Made by a program: the position numbers and the translations under genes. This document shows, in pieces, positions 26,306 through 38,300 of a DNA stretch of 64,000 nucleotides (position 1 is its first letter; every line of letters begins with the position of its first letter). The notes beneath the pieces are model-generated. The model was given only the letters and a program-made list of their open reading frames with translations, had not been told where the DNA came from and made no database searches. Location of the stretch: assembly GCF_050908995.1 (NCBI RefSeq), contig NC_135121.1, positions 11,718,001-11,782,000 on the forward strand, given 5' to 3'. The DNA is from Andrena cerasifolii. Its lineage: Eukaryota > Arthropoda > Insecta > Hymenoptera > Andrenidae.

Positions 26306-27040
26306 GTGAGCAGAAAATTATTATTTTTATTATTAAACGTCTTTATTGCAAAACACCACGCAGTATGCATCGCGAGGACGAGTACTGAGGACCACCGTTA
26401 GGTAGGAGCGAAACCATTTAAGCGCGAGAGAAGAAAGGCCAATATGATGCAACTTGGCAATCAGCAGACCGTGATCAAGTGTATCAAAGGCTTTGGAAAA
26501 GTCCAGAGACGCGATGACAGCCAAGCGACGAGAGTCCAACGCACGCACAATAGTATCAGAGATACGTAGCATAGAGGTCGTGGTACTGAACCCACGTCGA
26601 AAGCCTGACTGATGATGCGGAAGAACCCCACACTGTTCTACAAAGTGCTGCAGTTGCCCGCAACATAACCTCCCGAGTAGTTTGGATAGGAACGGGATTA
26701 AGGAAATAGGACGAAGCGAGCTTACTGCATGAGCATTAGAAGGCCCGGTAGTTTTTGGAATACGATGAACTGTTCAATGTTTCCGGATGGAATAGACTAC
26801 GCCAGAAGTTAAGGATGAGTTGGAAATATGGCGAATCGGATCAAGACAGTGAGGAATACAGTAGAGGACCATTGTACCAGAAATGTCGTTGGAACCATCA
26901 GAAGTAAGTTTCACGTCCTTAAGCGCAAGGTAAAGGTCATTAAGAGAGAACGGAGAGAAGGAGAAGGTGTTGGCTGTAGAGGAGGAGAGAAATATTAAAT
27001 ATTCCTCGGCAAAGAAATGCACACGCCGGTGTTCCTTTGT
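26306..27040 (-). pseudogene. Truncated, decayed non-LTR retrotransposon (LINE) with RT fragment
   Basis: On the minus strand, scattered frames spell the order typical of a Jockey/CR1-like LINE: a pre-RT segment (about 26775-27000) with SDGSNDISGTM and ISNSSLTSGV, then [13 protein letters not shown], then the reverse-transcriptase core with [13 protein letters not shown] and [11 protein letters not shown] at about 26400-26500. The A-box of the RT is visible, but the catalytic (F/Y)ADD box and everything after it are missing. The copy instead ends almost at once with AATAAA and an A/T-rich tail (about 26312-26345). Stops and frame changes break the reading, and the 5' part is absent. It is a dead fragment with an internal deletion before the 3' tail. 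Confidence 0.85.
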
Positions 27041-29310
27041 GAGCCGACGTGGCCAGCATTGTTCCTTTTCGCGCGCTCTCCTGGCCCCCAGCTTCTCTAT
27101 GGCCAGTCGAGGCACGGTCAATCTGAAGTGGCCGGAGGCTACCGAATTACAATGGAGAAAAGAACTGGCTTTCTCTCCGAAGCGGGCGTGCACGAACCGA
27201 CCATCCAAGTCGGGCACAGGTGCATGCAGATAACCGTACCTGCACAATGCATCGACCGCGCGCAAGCTGCCAGAACTTAAGGGGCACTTGACTTTTTCTT
27301 CCTCCCGGCGACCGCCCTATCTTAAAAGCGAACGCCACCGCTGCCAAGGGAGCCGCGCGGAATTCCGCGAATTCCGCGCGGCGAGAAAGCGCGCGGATCG
27401 CGTGCAATATTCATAAATTGCGAATAAAGCGGTAATGCGGTAATTACTGGAACAGGACAGCTGAAATTCCGCGCGTCGAGTAACTGGATCGCACGAATTA
27501 TCTCTTAAATAATGTCCGCGCGCAGTGGAAACACAAAGCGACCATCGACTTTCCATCGGCGGAAATGTAATTACCAAGTAACCCGGGGATAGGATACGGT
27601 GACGAAGAAATAAATTCACCCGGCGGGCGTGCTCCGCGGAACAAGGCCGCGGAACAATGAACGGGGGCATATTTGTTGGGGAAAAATATTTGCGATGTAA
27701 ATATCGGCCGCGCAACTTTGTCCCCGGTATTACCGCCTAAAAATACGGGCCGCGGGAGAAATTGGCACGGCGAGTAAAACGTAGCGAATCCAACTGCTTC
27801 GCTGGAATTTTTGTTTGCGAACGGTGGAAACGGGGGAGCACCGGGAAACGGTTGGTCGAGAGGTTTGCTCTCGGCAACGTTAACAGTTACCTCTTCACGA
27901 TCAACAGAAAGCTGTCAGCGCCGGGCTTAAAGATAAATTAGAAAAGCCGTCGCGGAAAGTAGCGCGTCGGATCAGAGCGAACAAAGCGCGACTTCATTCC
28001 GGAGCAGAGTGCCGCGAGATGATCCTCGTGTTACGCGATATTAACCGTGTATCGCGCGGGGTAGTCCTCCTCCGATGGCGCCGTTAAAGAAATATGATTC
28101 TCTGGCAAAAAAAAAATGGAATTAAACGTCTGTAAGTGAGCGGCGGTGAAAGGATAACAGCCGGCGCCCGGTTTGTCGTTCGTTTAACAATGTACCACCT
28201 GTAAAATCCCGGTTACGAGGATGCGACGAGGAAGGGAAACGGACGAGTCTGGCAGGAATGGAGATCCCGTGTCGACCGCACGGTGAAACGTACACGCTTC
28301 GACGTACGAGAAGGTGGTAGCCATGGCTACCTGTCGCCGAGAAATTGCACGTTTATGCAGATGTCCTAGACACTGGGAAAAAAAGGAGACGCTGAGATGC
28401 TGCGAGCCTGGATGCGAGATGGTTTTATCGATTCCTCCCGGCACTCAACGATCGGCTTGTCCCTTTCGAGTAAAGTGAAAATTTCTCGGTGACGGAGGGG
28501 CCCGTCTGCGAAATATTCCTCTGTTCTACTTCGATCGCACTACTGACTGCTATCGCCTCGGTATTCCATTCGGAATTCTAAATAGCCGGTGTCGTTCAAA
28601 GAATTTCCTCGAATACACTGTCCCATTCGAGCACCCGATCAGGAGCACCACTCCGCTCAAAGGCTCGTGCATAAAATCAGGCATTGGCCACGCGATCCCC
28701 CTCCATTCACGCGCGAGTACAATTGACTGCTATCAAAGCGAGCAAATGATCGCCATCGGTTGTCGTTGCACGATTTGTTGCCGCGTAAAATAGCCGTTTA
28801 AAACAAAAACGGCGGGAGGCAGAGGGAGAGGAAGCGGTAGGACTCTGCCCCCGGCATGGGGGATGGGAAAATCAATCCGCGGACGCGCTGGTATTGTCCG
28901 CCCCGGTGCGTGATTAGCGCGCGGTTGAAATTTTCCCCGGCGGTAGTCCCGCAGCTGAAATTCCCCGGTGTAACAAGCATTTATTTTTATTCGCCGCGAC
29001 TAAGCGCGACGCACGAGAAATACGTGCATTCGGTATGAATATTTACATTCCAGCCGGTGCGTATAAATAGTAACCTGGCGGGAAAAAAAAAAATAGGTTA
29101 AAGCGGGGACACCACCCCCGCCCGTAGATATCAGCCAAAAGCGTGCAGAAATTCTCTGGCCCTGTGTCTCGCGGCGCGACCGCATTGCGTATAATTCCCT
29201 TTAGCTAGCGCGCTAGGTCGCGTATTTCACTTGAACCGGTGGATTTCGACGTGTCTGGCTTCGGAGATTGCCTTCCATCGATTTTCATCACTCGGACGAG
29301 CTGTGCTCTC
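27041..29310. other. Intergenic stretch downstream of HAP2
   Basis: No supported gene. The AATAAA-like hexamers at 28980-28991 on the minus strand are the first plausible cleavage signals after the HAP2 stop and would give a 3' UTR of about 320 bp. Otherwise there are only short open frames without motifs. Confidence 0.4.
28980..28991 (-). terminator. Possible polyadenylation signals for HAP2
   Basis: Two AATAAA hexamers lie end to end on the minus strand, about 320 bp after the HAP2 stop codon. Position and spacing fit, but there is no transcript evidence. Confidence 0.35.
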
Positions 29311-32300
29311 TTACGATCCCACGATTGCTCTGCAAACGATCCGCGTTATTAACATACCCTTCCTGATACGACAAACAAACGGTCGAAAGCGGCCTACTTT
29401 CTGTCTGCTGTGATTCTCCAGGGATTCTTGGGATTTCTTCAGCTCGTCTATTACGTATCTCGTGTCCTCCGCTTCCATCTTGGAATTTATGCCGTCGCCG
29501 TACGTGCTGACGCGTACCATCGTGGGAGACTCGTCCTTTTCGGCCATCAGACTCGTCTGGGTTCAGGGGTTGCGCGTGACACAGGGTTACGCGAAAGACA
29601 GCGCGTTTCAGTTTCTCGGGATATATGTTTTTTACCTTGGATTCACCGGTGATATCAGGTTGGCTAGGTCGTTGCAGCTTCGCGGAGTACCCAAGACAAA
29701 ACGCGAACGGGTAAAGGAGGAAGAATATTAGGTTCAGGAGGAATTCTAGTTTCCTGGAAAAAAGCAGAACGTACGGATATGAAATATGAATTCTGTATCT
29801 GTTCCAGTGAACTCGTATGCCTACCTATTGCAAATTCTAACAGTTTTTGCAGCCGTGTCTGGATGCACGGGTGCCCCAAACTGGTCGAAGGCCACTCGTT
29901 TTGATTTCAAATCCTTCTCAAAGTATTCGCTCATCTTGTCCGTGTTAAGGAAGGCATCCAATCCCCAACGCCTCACCGCTGGGACGAATAATCCAATTAC
30001 CCACTTGAGGAATCCTAAAACGGACAGTTTCCTTCAAAATATTTATACAAAAGGGAGGTCGAATCAATTGCGGCTACCACGAACGTGTTTTACAGCCCAC
30101 TGCGTGGGATAACAGATTACGAGATACACTCTTGTTTACGATTATAATGAGGACACATGTATTCGCTCCTACCCATAAACAGCAGGAGCAACAGTAGAGC
30201 GGTCAACAACAAAGCGAGGATGGTGATAATATTGGACCAGATGGGAGATTCGACAGGTGTCGTCGGGATGGAGCCTCGGAAACCAGCGGCGTGATAATTT
30301 TCCAGTAACATCGGTTGACAACTGGTTCCATGGGCGTTGGCCATGCACGAACACACGCAATGCCTCACGCAAAAGCAGCGATCCATTTTTCGCACTTTTA
30401 TTGGTCTCGTGGCTACCGGTTCTCCGTCGCCATTCAACAGCTCCACTGGACAGAAAGAGCGCCGATAAGAGAGAGGGTGGAGAAGATTTCTTCTCAACGA
30501 AGAAAAAGTAATAAATTCGAGAGAGAGAGAGATTGATTTAGTCGCTGCATTTACCGGAACAAGAGAAGTCGTCTAATGAAAGCCTGCCGCGCAGATCCAG
30601 CGTTATTTTACGATCACGGTGGGGTGAAATTATCTTCGTCGGACTCTCAGCGTTCAGCCACGATGCCGGAAGTCCTCTGGGACAGTCTGTAATCCGTGCT
30701 CGGTAAGGGGACGAAGATGAGCCTCTGTTTGTAATCAGCACCGTTATCACCGTGTAATCAATTGCGGTATTATCCACATGCACTTCGGTAAGTCGTACCG
30801 GCGACCTGGAATTTCATGGACATTGTCTCGCCCGCACGGTTTACTCGGACGATTAGTCTTTGTGAGCGAGTCGAGTTAGATGAACAAGAATGCCCTTTAC
30901 ATTTCCACGTTCGGGGCGTAATGAATTGTGTTGAGGAACGTTTCATCTCGCGCGCGTCAAGTATATGGAAGCTCAAATAAAATCAGCTCGAAATTACGTA
31001 TTCAAGGAACGGTTTGATCGGTTTGGGGAAAAGGGAAAAAATGGCCCGGTGAAAGTGACTTGGAAATCCAGCGGAAACATATCCTGGAAACGATCATCAC
31101 CTCTGGAACTCACCCTGCTCTGAGGAGGGCATTGTAGTCGGCCCTGAGCTCGACGTCGATCACAGACACGTGCGGCGAATGGTACTCGAGAGCGAGGAAC
31201 TCGCGGCTTCCGGTTCCGTTCACGTTGTACTTGATGGCCTCGCTCGGCACCCAGGCGAAATTGCTCAAGAAGTAGCAACCAGCCCGCCCTGACTCCCGTG
31301 CTTCCTGCCGACACGTGACATTAGATCGAACGTGTACCTTTCGATAACACTCGCCAGTTTGCGGGAATGTCCGGGAAAATCAGGAAATATTCGACGTGCC
31401 GCCGTGCCCTTCGATTTCTTAACATTACTACACCTTCGGGGGCAAATCGGACCCCAGGGTAATGATTTAAATGGCTCCGGTTGGAAAAGGAGCAGACCTT
31501 ACTAAATCTAATTGCACCACTGCGCGGAGGTGGTATTGTGATGTCACTGATTGCGCGAGGATTTTAAGGGAAACATTTGGCGCGTAAAATATGACAGCGC
31601 TTGCCAAGGGGCATTACGCCCGGTGAATAGCAGAGCGACACTTTGCGTGTAATAATTTCAATCATGTTTATTTAGATGAGATTACGCGTGCTTGGCATGC
31701 AGTTGCTACAACGAATTTGCTCACGTACCGCCTCACAGCTCGTGCAATATTTTACGAGGGGACATATTAAATTCGTGCCTAACAAATCATAGCAGCGTGA
31801 CGAGTAGTACTGTTCGTGGCTGATATACCCCTCGCGTCTACGTCTATTCGTTATTACAATTCAGATCCCAAAATGTTAGCGTAAGTGGACTACAGTTCCC
31901 TTAGCATTGACACTGGGATAATGACGACGGTCGATTGTCCTGTCGAGATAAAATCTACCCAACAACCTTGTAAACTGGGCGTTATGTCATTGTGGGTCGC
32001 CGCTTGACATAGTGTGCTGGAAGTACTGCGCGTACGTGCATGTGAAACTGAAACGCCACTCGAGGGCAGGCTGGTTTCAGCATTACTGCATTTATTGCAC
32101 TTGTCATACGTACCATGTCGCGCCTCCAATAGGCCAGGGGCTGATTTTTCAAACAGGTTCCCCTGACACGTCCACACCGATCCGGTTGCTCGACGAACGC
32201 AGTAAATCCCACACCGGCTTTGTCACACTCGTTTGCATCCTCGTTGATCATGTCTGCTTGCACCACTAGGTACTCACCTGACCATCCTGCGTAATGGGAT

Positions 32301-35300
32301 TAAAATACTCCGTGCTCCAATGACTTTTAACATTCACGAAAGCCGTATTTTCATTTCATTCTCGTTAAATAGAAACCTTCGGCTACAGGGTGCGTTGATC
32401 CGTCCCCCGTGAGCGTCGATGGCACCAGCAGACGTTCCTTCGCGTGATCCAAATTGTACCCGGCATATGGCATTAATTCTGCATCGCTATACGAAAGCAC
32501 CAGCGTATCCTCCTTACTTTTATAGTGCCTATCGACAGTGCCCAATCTGATGGGATAAACGTCCTGTGTAGCGTGAATTTAGTGATTCCAAGAACTCAGG
32601 CATAGCTCATCTCGTGGCTGTCGATTCGTTTACCTTATCGTCGAACCGTTCGTCAAATCCCTCCACGAGACCGATCCGTCGATCGAACTTCGTTTCTCGT
32701 ATATTTCGATGTGAACCCTGTGATCGATCACAGGCTCCTCTAGCTGATAAACGGAGTACCTGAAAGAATGTAGACGGTCGCGTTAAGCACAACGAATGGT
32801 GCACGAGTCCAGTAGAGCAAACCATAAGTCACTGAAGCGTAGACAGTGCGTGGATTCCCTGTATTTGAATAGATCCACGTTTGGAGGGTGTCTGCTCTCT
32901 CTGCAATTTTGACCGCCTCGAATGTGCGGCTCCTTCAACATATTCTCCCTCCTCAACTTTCTTGAGGCTCGTGTTTTCCTTTCGTATCCTTCGCGAAGTC
33001 TGTCAGGGATCTTCCATCGAGTTCCATCGTCTATACTGGACATTTCAATTTGTTTCTTCTGGGAAAGCATAAGTAAGTTCCTCTTGAAGGGCCACTTATT
33101 TTTAGCCTTTTTATTATTCTGCTTCTTCCTGCCCCCCTTTCTCCTCTTCATCTTTCTCTTCCTCTTTCTCCGCCGCTTCTTCTTCGCGTGCCTCGCATCT
33201 TTTCCCTTGTCGTGGCTCTTGTTTCCCCCTTTGTGGCTCACCGAATTAGCATTACTCGCAGATGCTTCCCTCTTCTCCTTTGCATCAGGCGTATTTCCCG
33301 TGCAAACGACGGTGTCTTTCTTTAAGGGCTCCTTCACGTTCTCGGGATGTGTTTCAAGAAATTGGTCGCCGGTATTCTCCCCGACATTCCGCAACGAAGC
33401 GTCCTCCTTCGTTGGCGTTCGTTCTCCTGGTTTGGCTGAGTCCTCGCAGTTCTTCCCGACTTCCAGACACGTATCAAGCTCCTGCTTTCCAGAACAGCCC
33501 TTGTCCTCATTTTCCGCGTAGCCATCGACAGCTTTCACATCGGTCGTTTGCCCGACAAATGATTTCTGGCTACTTAATTCGTCAGTCCTCTCAGGTACCA
33601 CGCCGCGTTTCAATTTGTCCCCCCTGAACACGGAACTGATTATCTCTTTTATCGAATTAGAATCGCCCGCCTTTGATTTCTGGTCCGTCTCAGTCTCAGG
33701 CTCCTTCAATCCTTCCGTGTACCCCAAGGAATTTTTATTACTCTTATCACCAGCCGCTCCCTCTCCAATCATGATTACTTCCTCCGTGGACGTCGTCTGC
33801 TGAGCTGTCCCCGCGAATTCCTTCACGCTCCAAAGCGTCTGATTATCAGGCACGATGATAAACTTCTTCAAGTGTATTAAAGTGCGACCGGCCTCGTTGC
33901 TCGAATTCCCCGTGTCGTTCACAAGGTTCTCCAGCTTCTTCACGAAGTCCGCCACCGCCAACATATTCTTCTTCTCGATCGACTGCTTGTCCTCGCCCCC
34001 AAAAGTGCTGTACTCAGTTTCATTCTGCAGCTGATACGCTTCAGCTGGCTCGTAATTCGGATACGCTGTCACCTCTTGGAATCTCTCCGTTGCATCCCTG
34101 AAGCTAACCGTAGTAGTTGTATCAAGCTGCTCGCTAATGGTAGTCCATGTGCTGTTTGGGCACACAGTCGTATCTGTATCCTGAGAAGTGACCGTTGTAC
34201 CATTTTCTAAATTAACCACGATCTCCATGGTGGAGTTTCCGGGCACCGTGGTGCTTTGACTCTCAGCTTGTTCGCCCGCGAGGGAGATTTCAGGCACGGT
34301 GGTGTTTTGATTCTCAGCTTGCTCGCCCGCGAGGGAGATTTCAGGCACGGTGGTGTTTTGTTTCTCAGCTTGCTCGCCCGCGAGGGAGTTCTCAGGCACA
34401 CCGGGGAGGTCTAACGAAATCTGACGCGAGGCCTCGAGAGATTCATCCGCTGTTTTTTTTAAGCTATCCTCGCTGGAGGACAGATCGACTCGATTTCTAT
34501 CTTGGACGTTCAACGACTCATTCTGGTCGATGTCGGACGACTTCTCGTCGTCCTCCACTTCCGTTTCCTCGGGGGCGAAATTGGCGTCCTGCGCAAGGCT
34601 CGAGGACTCCTTCTTTGAACGGTTAAGATTTCCATTAGGGCCACTGTACTGTCCGTTAACGTCGAGCGAGTCTTTCGACGATCCTGTTTCTCCCCTGGCA
34701 GGTTCTCCGCTCGTTTCCACGGATTTCTTTTGCAAATGGAGCAGCCTCTGCGGACGATTCTCGGCCAGCTCGCCGGCGTACCCCCCCGCGCTCCGAACCC
34801 TGCTGCGAATCGGACCTGGATAGTATTCTTTGGAGTTCGATCGATCGCCCCCGCCCGCCATGGAATCGAGGGGAACGTTCAGCGGCACTGGGACGTCAAA
34901 AACGTCCGGCAAAAAATTAGCATTGTCTGTTCCAAGAGGCGCGAGTGTGTCGGACGCGCCAATAAAAGAACTCGCTGACTCTGATGGAAATCGATTACCG
35001 TCGCCGTCCATTTCCCCATCGCCGGTAGAGTCCTTGCCGAAAAATTCGGGCGCGGCGTTGAAGCTGATGGACACCGGTCGACCGTTCGAGTCGCTCTCCA
35101 AGTGAATTTTCCCCGTTAGGGAAATCTCGAAATCCTTGCCAGCTCCCAGATCCGCCAGGCTCCCAGCAAATTTGTCGAAACCAACCGGGCCAGAGTCGTC
35201 GATCAACCGATTGTGCGAACTATCTTCCTGAGCGTCCTCCGAGGTCTTCGAGGCTCCGTTCAGATCGTCCTCGAGATGTCCTCCCCAATCTGGCGCTCCT

Positions 35301-38300
35301 TCGTAATTCTCGGGGAATTCCTCGGGACTGTTAGGAGCGTCAGCCTCTCTCTCCTCGAGGAAAGTCCCCCCGTCGTCGTATTCCTGCTCCTCGGGCAAGA
35401 GGTAATCGTCGTCCTCCGACGGGCCCTCCTCCTCCTCCGAAATCGATTGCTTCTTACTCCGATTCTTCTCCTTGTTCTTTCGTTTCAGCGCGGACCTAGA
35501 AGCGTCCCGTTTCTTCGATTTCTCCTGGTCCTTACCGCAAACCGATTTCAAGCGCTTCCGGTGCTCGGACGCGCCCTCCTCGTACTCGTCGTCCGAGTCT
35601 TGATCGTTTATGAAATTGTCCTCATCGGCGTGGACCTTCTTCTGGTCCTTGGTCGAGCGATGGTCAGCCGCGTTCTTAACTCCCCTAAAGCTCTGAACGG
35701 AGAGCAACCGTCTGCCTCTCTGATGTCCTTTCGCCACGCAAATAACGTTCTCCGGTCCATCGTCTTCGACTCGAAGACCACTGTCCCCCGTGCAGGGTGG
35801 AAGTATTCTCCCTGGAATGTCATCAGCCACCTGATTCGAAGGGTTTCCGCGCGGCATACCATGGCTGGAGAATACACGATTGTAGTGGAACTTTGGCCTG
35901 ACCGTGTACTCTGACGTCTCCGTCGTGACGGACCACGGGTGCATCCACCCCAGCATACGGTCAGAGGACGCTCCCCTTCTTCTGTCCGCTTCGTTTCCAC
36001 CCTCCGCCACATTATCCACCCTCGGCTCATAGTTTCCTGCAGAAAATTCAACGTCCTTCGTGGCCCTCAGCTTATCCCGACCGTCGACCCTCAGCTGCAC
36101 GTAGTTCCTCTGTGCACGGAAGAAGCTGCTCGTCACGCCCATCTTCTCCTTCACGAGGTCAACGTTTGCCGCTTCGAGCGAGAATTTCATCGTGGAATCC
36201 GGCCGTGTCGAATCCTTTTCCCTCCTGTAATCCACGGGATTACCGCTGTACAAGCCCCTGTCGTTCCTGCGAGCACCATGCCCTCTGTACATCGACAAAT
36301 CCTTGCTTTTAATCATAGCGGGCGTCCTCCGTTTCTTCTTCCTCCCTGGGAAGCCCATTCGGAGCTTCTTATTCCCCTCGATCGCCACCGTGTTGCCTGA
36401 GATCGATTCCAGGCCGGCGAACTTTTCAGGAACGCTGGTTGCGCGATCGGTGCTGATTGGCAGGTCGGTTTCGTCAGGGAACGTAATGTCGCCGATGTCC
36501 ACCTCCTTGTCGAACTCTGCGCCTCCAGACCCCGTCTGCGTCGAGTCTTCGGACGGTCTTCGCGACGGGCGAAAAGTCTCGTCCGTGATTATGGTCGCCT
36601 GAACGCTCGTCGTTGTGTTCTCAACAACCATCGCTGTGCTCTCAACTACCGTCGGTCGCTCCGTCGCTACCGTCGACTCTGTCAACAGCAGAGTAGTGGT
36701 CTTGATGGGTTGGACGGTCATGTGGACTGGTTTGAACTCGGAGGGCTGCCTCACCTGATCGTCAGACTTCGTGCTTGGCAGTTCTTGCAGCGGATCGGTT
36801 ACCACCTTGAAAACATCGATCACGATCAGAGCTTGCGTCCTAGCAGACGTTGCTTCTTCTGTCACCCACTTTGGCGCGGTTTCGAGGGCACTATCGTCGT
36901 TCTTCCAATCAGCGAGCCTCGTCTTCTCGACTTCCTCCAAGGCACTGGAGCTCGGAGTGATGGCACTCGCTTCAATCGGTTCGTTAATGGGTGACTCTAT
37001 CGTCGGTGATATAACAAAGTCAGAGTTGCTCGTGGTTAAACTCTTATCCACGAATCCGTCGAAGTTATTCACAGATGGGTTGCTCTGCTGGCTAGCAGGC
37101 AAGTGTTCACCAGCCTCTTGGTCCTTCCGAGGCTGCAAGTAAATATCCTCGTTCGCGTCGAGCTCGTTGTCCTTCTTAACCGATTGATCGGAGCCAGTAA
37201 AGCTGTCCTGAAGAGCTTCTCCTATGAATTCGCCCGCGTTGTCGTGGAGGACCGTCTCGGTGGCTTCACCCGTCTCGCCAGGATTTTCGTTATTTCCCAG
37301 ACGCGTGGGAACGTCGTTCGGCTGGTTGAATTTATTCCACAGCTCCACACCGCCGCGGAGAAGCCTCTCCGTCTCGTCCTGCTCGTCGACGTTCGTCGTC
37401 TCTTCCTGTGTCTCCTTCGAGATTTCTTTCGGCCCCATCGCGTCCTCCTTGAGCGCGTCGCTTATGCGACTGAACTTCTCTTCGATCTGTTTATCCACGC
37501 TGTCCTGTCGATTGGCCTCCTTTCCCAAAATCGAATCGTCTCTACTTTCGCCCGCCCCCCGCACCTCCCCATCGTCCGTTCCTGTCCTGTCATTGTTCAC
37601 CAAACCCTGGGCCGATTTTCCCAACCTTGATTCGGCGTTTGCGCGAACCTTTTGGAGCCTGGAATCGTCTATGTACACTTGGACGGGGGCACCAGAATTC
37701 TGATTCCTCGATGTGGTCCCTTTGTCATCCTCCATTTTCTTGCCCCTCTTTCGCCGACCGCGCACCGAGGACGCATCCCCGACTATCTTCGATCCACGTC
37801 GCGTGTACCGCCGCCCTTTTCGACCACGAAGATGTCTCCTGGAACGTCTGAAGTTCGTCTTGGTCCGGTAACTATTTGCATCGTATCTATGAAGGCTTTT
37901 GGTGCCCGGAGCGTTGTAATTGCTTCTGTAGTCCTTCAAGGTCCTCTTCTGCGGCGTGTAATTCTTTATCGTCCCCTTGCTACGAAGCTTCTTCTCACGT
38001 TTTAAGGAGTCGCTCTCCAGCGACACGTTCTCTTCGGTAGCGAGCACACTGTCCTCCTCAGTGGCGCCTTTATTTACCTCGTTAACGTTCGATGGAACGT
38101 ATCCGCCCACTCCGCGTTCCTCGGTTAAGCCCTTCGCTATAATATCCCACAGCGGGGACGTACTTTCCATTACGCTATTCAAATTACCTCTCTTCAAAGC
38201 CCTACTACTCGCTGGAGACTTATTGCCATGCAGTACGCCTGTCGACAAATTTTTTAAAGCCTCGTCTAAATGCATAGCAGGTCGAATCGCGGGAGAATCG

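Noticed and set aside
32783..32822. HAP2 exon continuing to the stop at 32783 as a truncated protein
   Set aside because: Reading past the donor gives non-HAP2 residues and a stop, whereas splicing restores LWYSVYQLEEP and all downstream HAP2 exons.
34207..34401. Alternative minus frame showing SRASKLR repeats
   Set aside because: It is an out-of-frame reading of the 51-bp coding repeats of HAP2.
35213..35914. 233-codon plus-strand open frame rich in Leu/Val
   Set aside because: It is antisense to the acidic Lys/Glu/Asp part of the HAP2 insertion; the hydrophobic reading is the expected complement of that composition.
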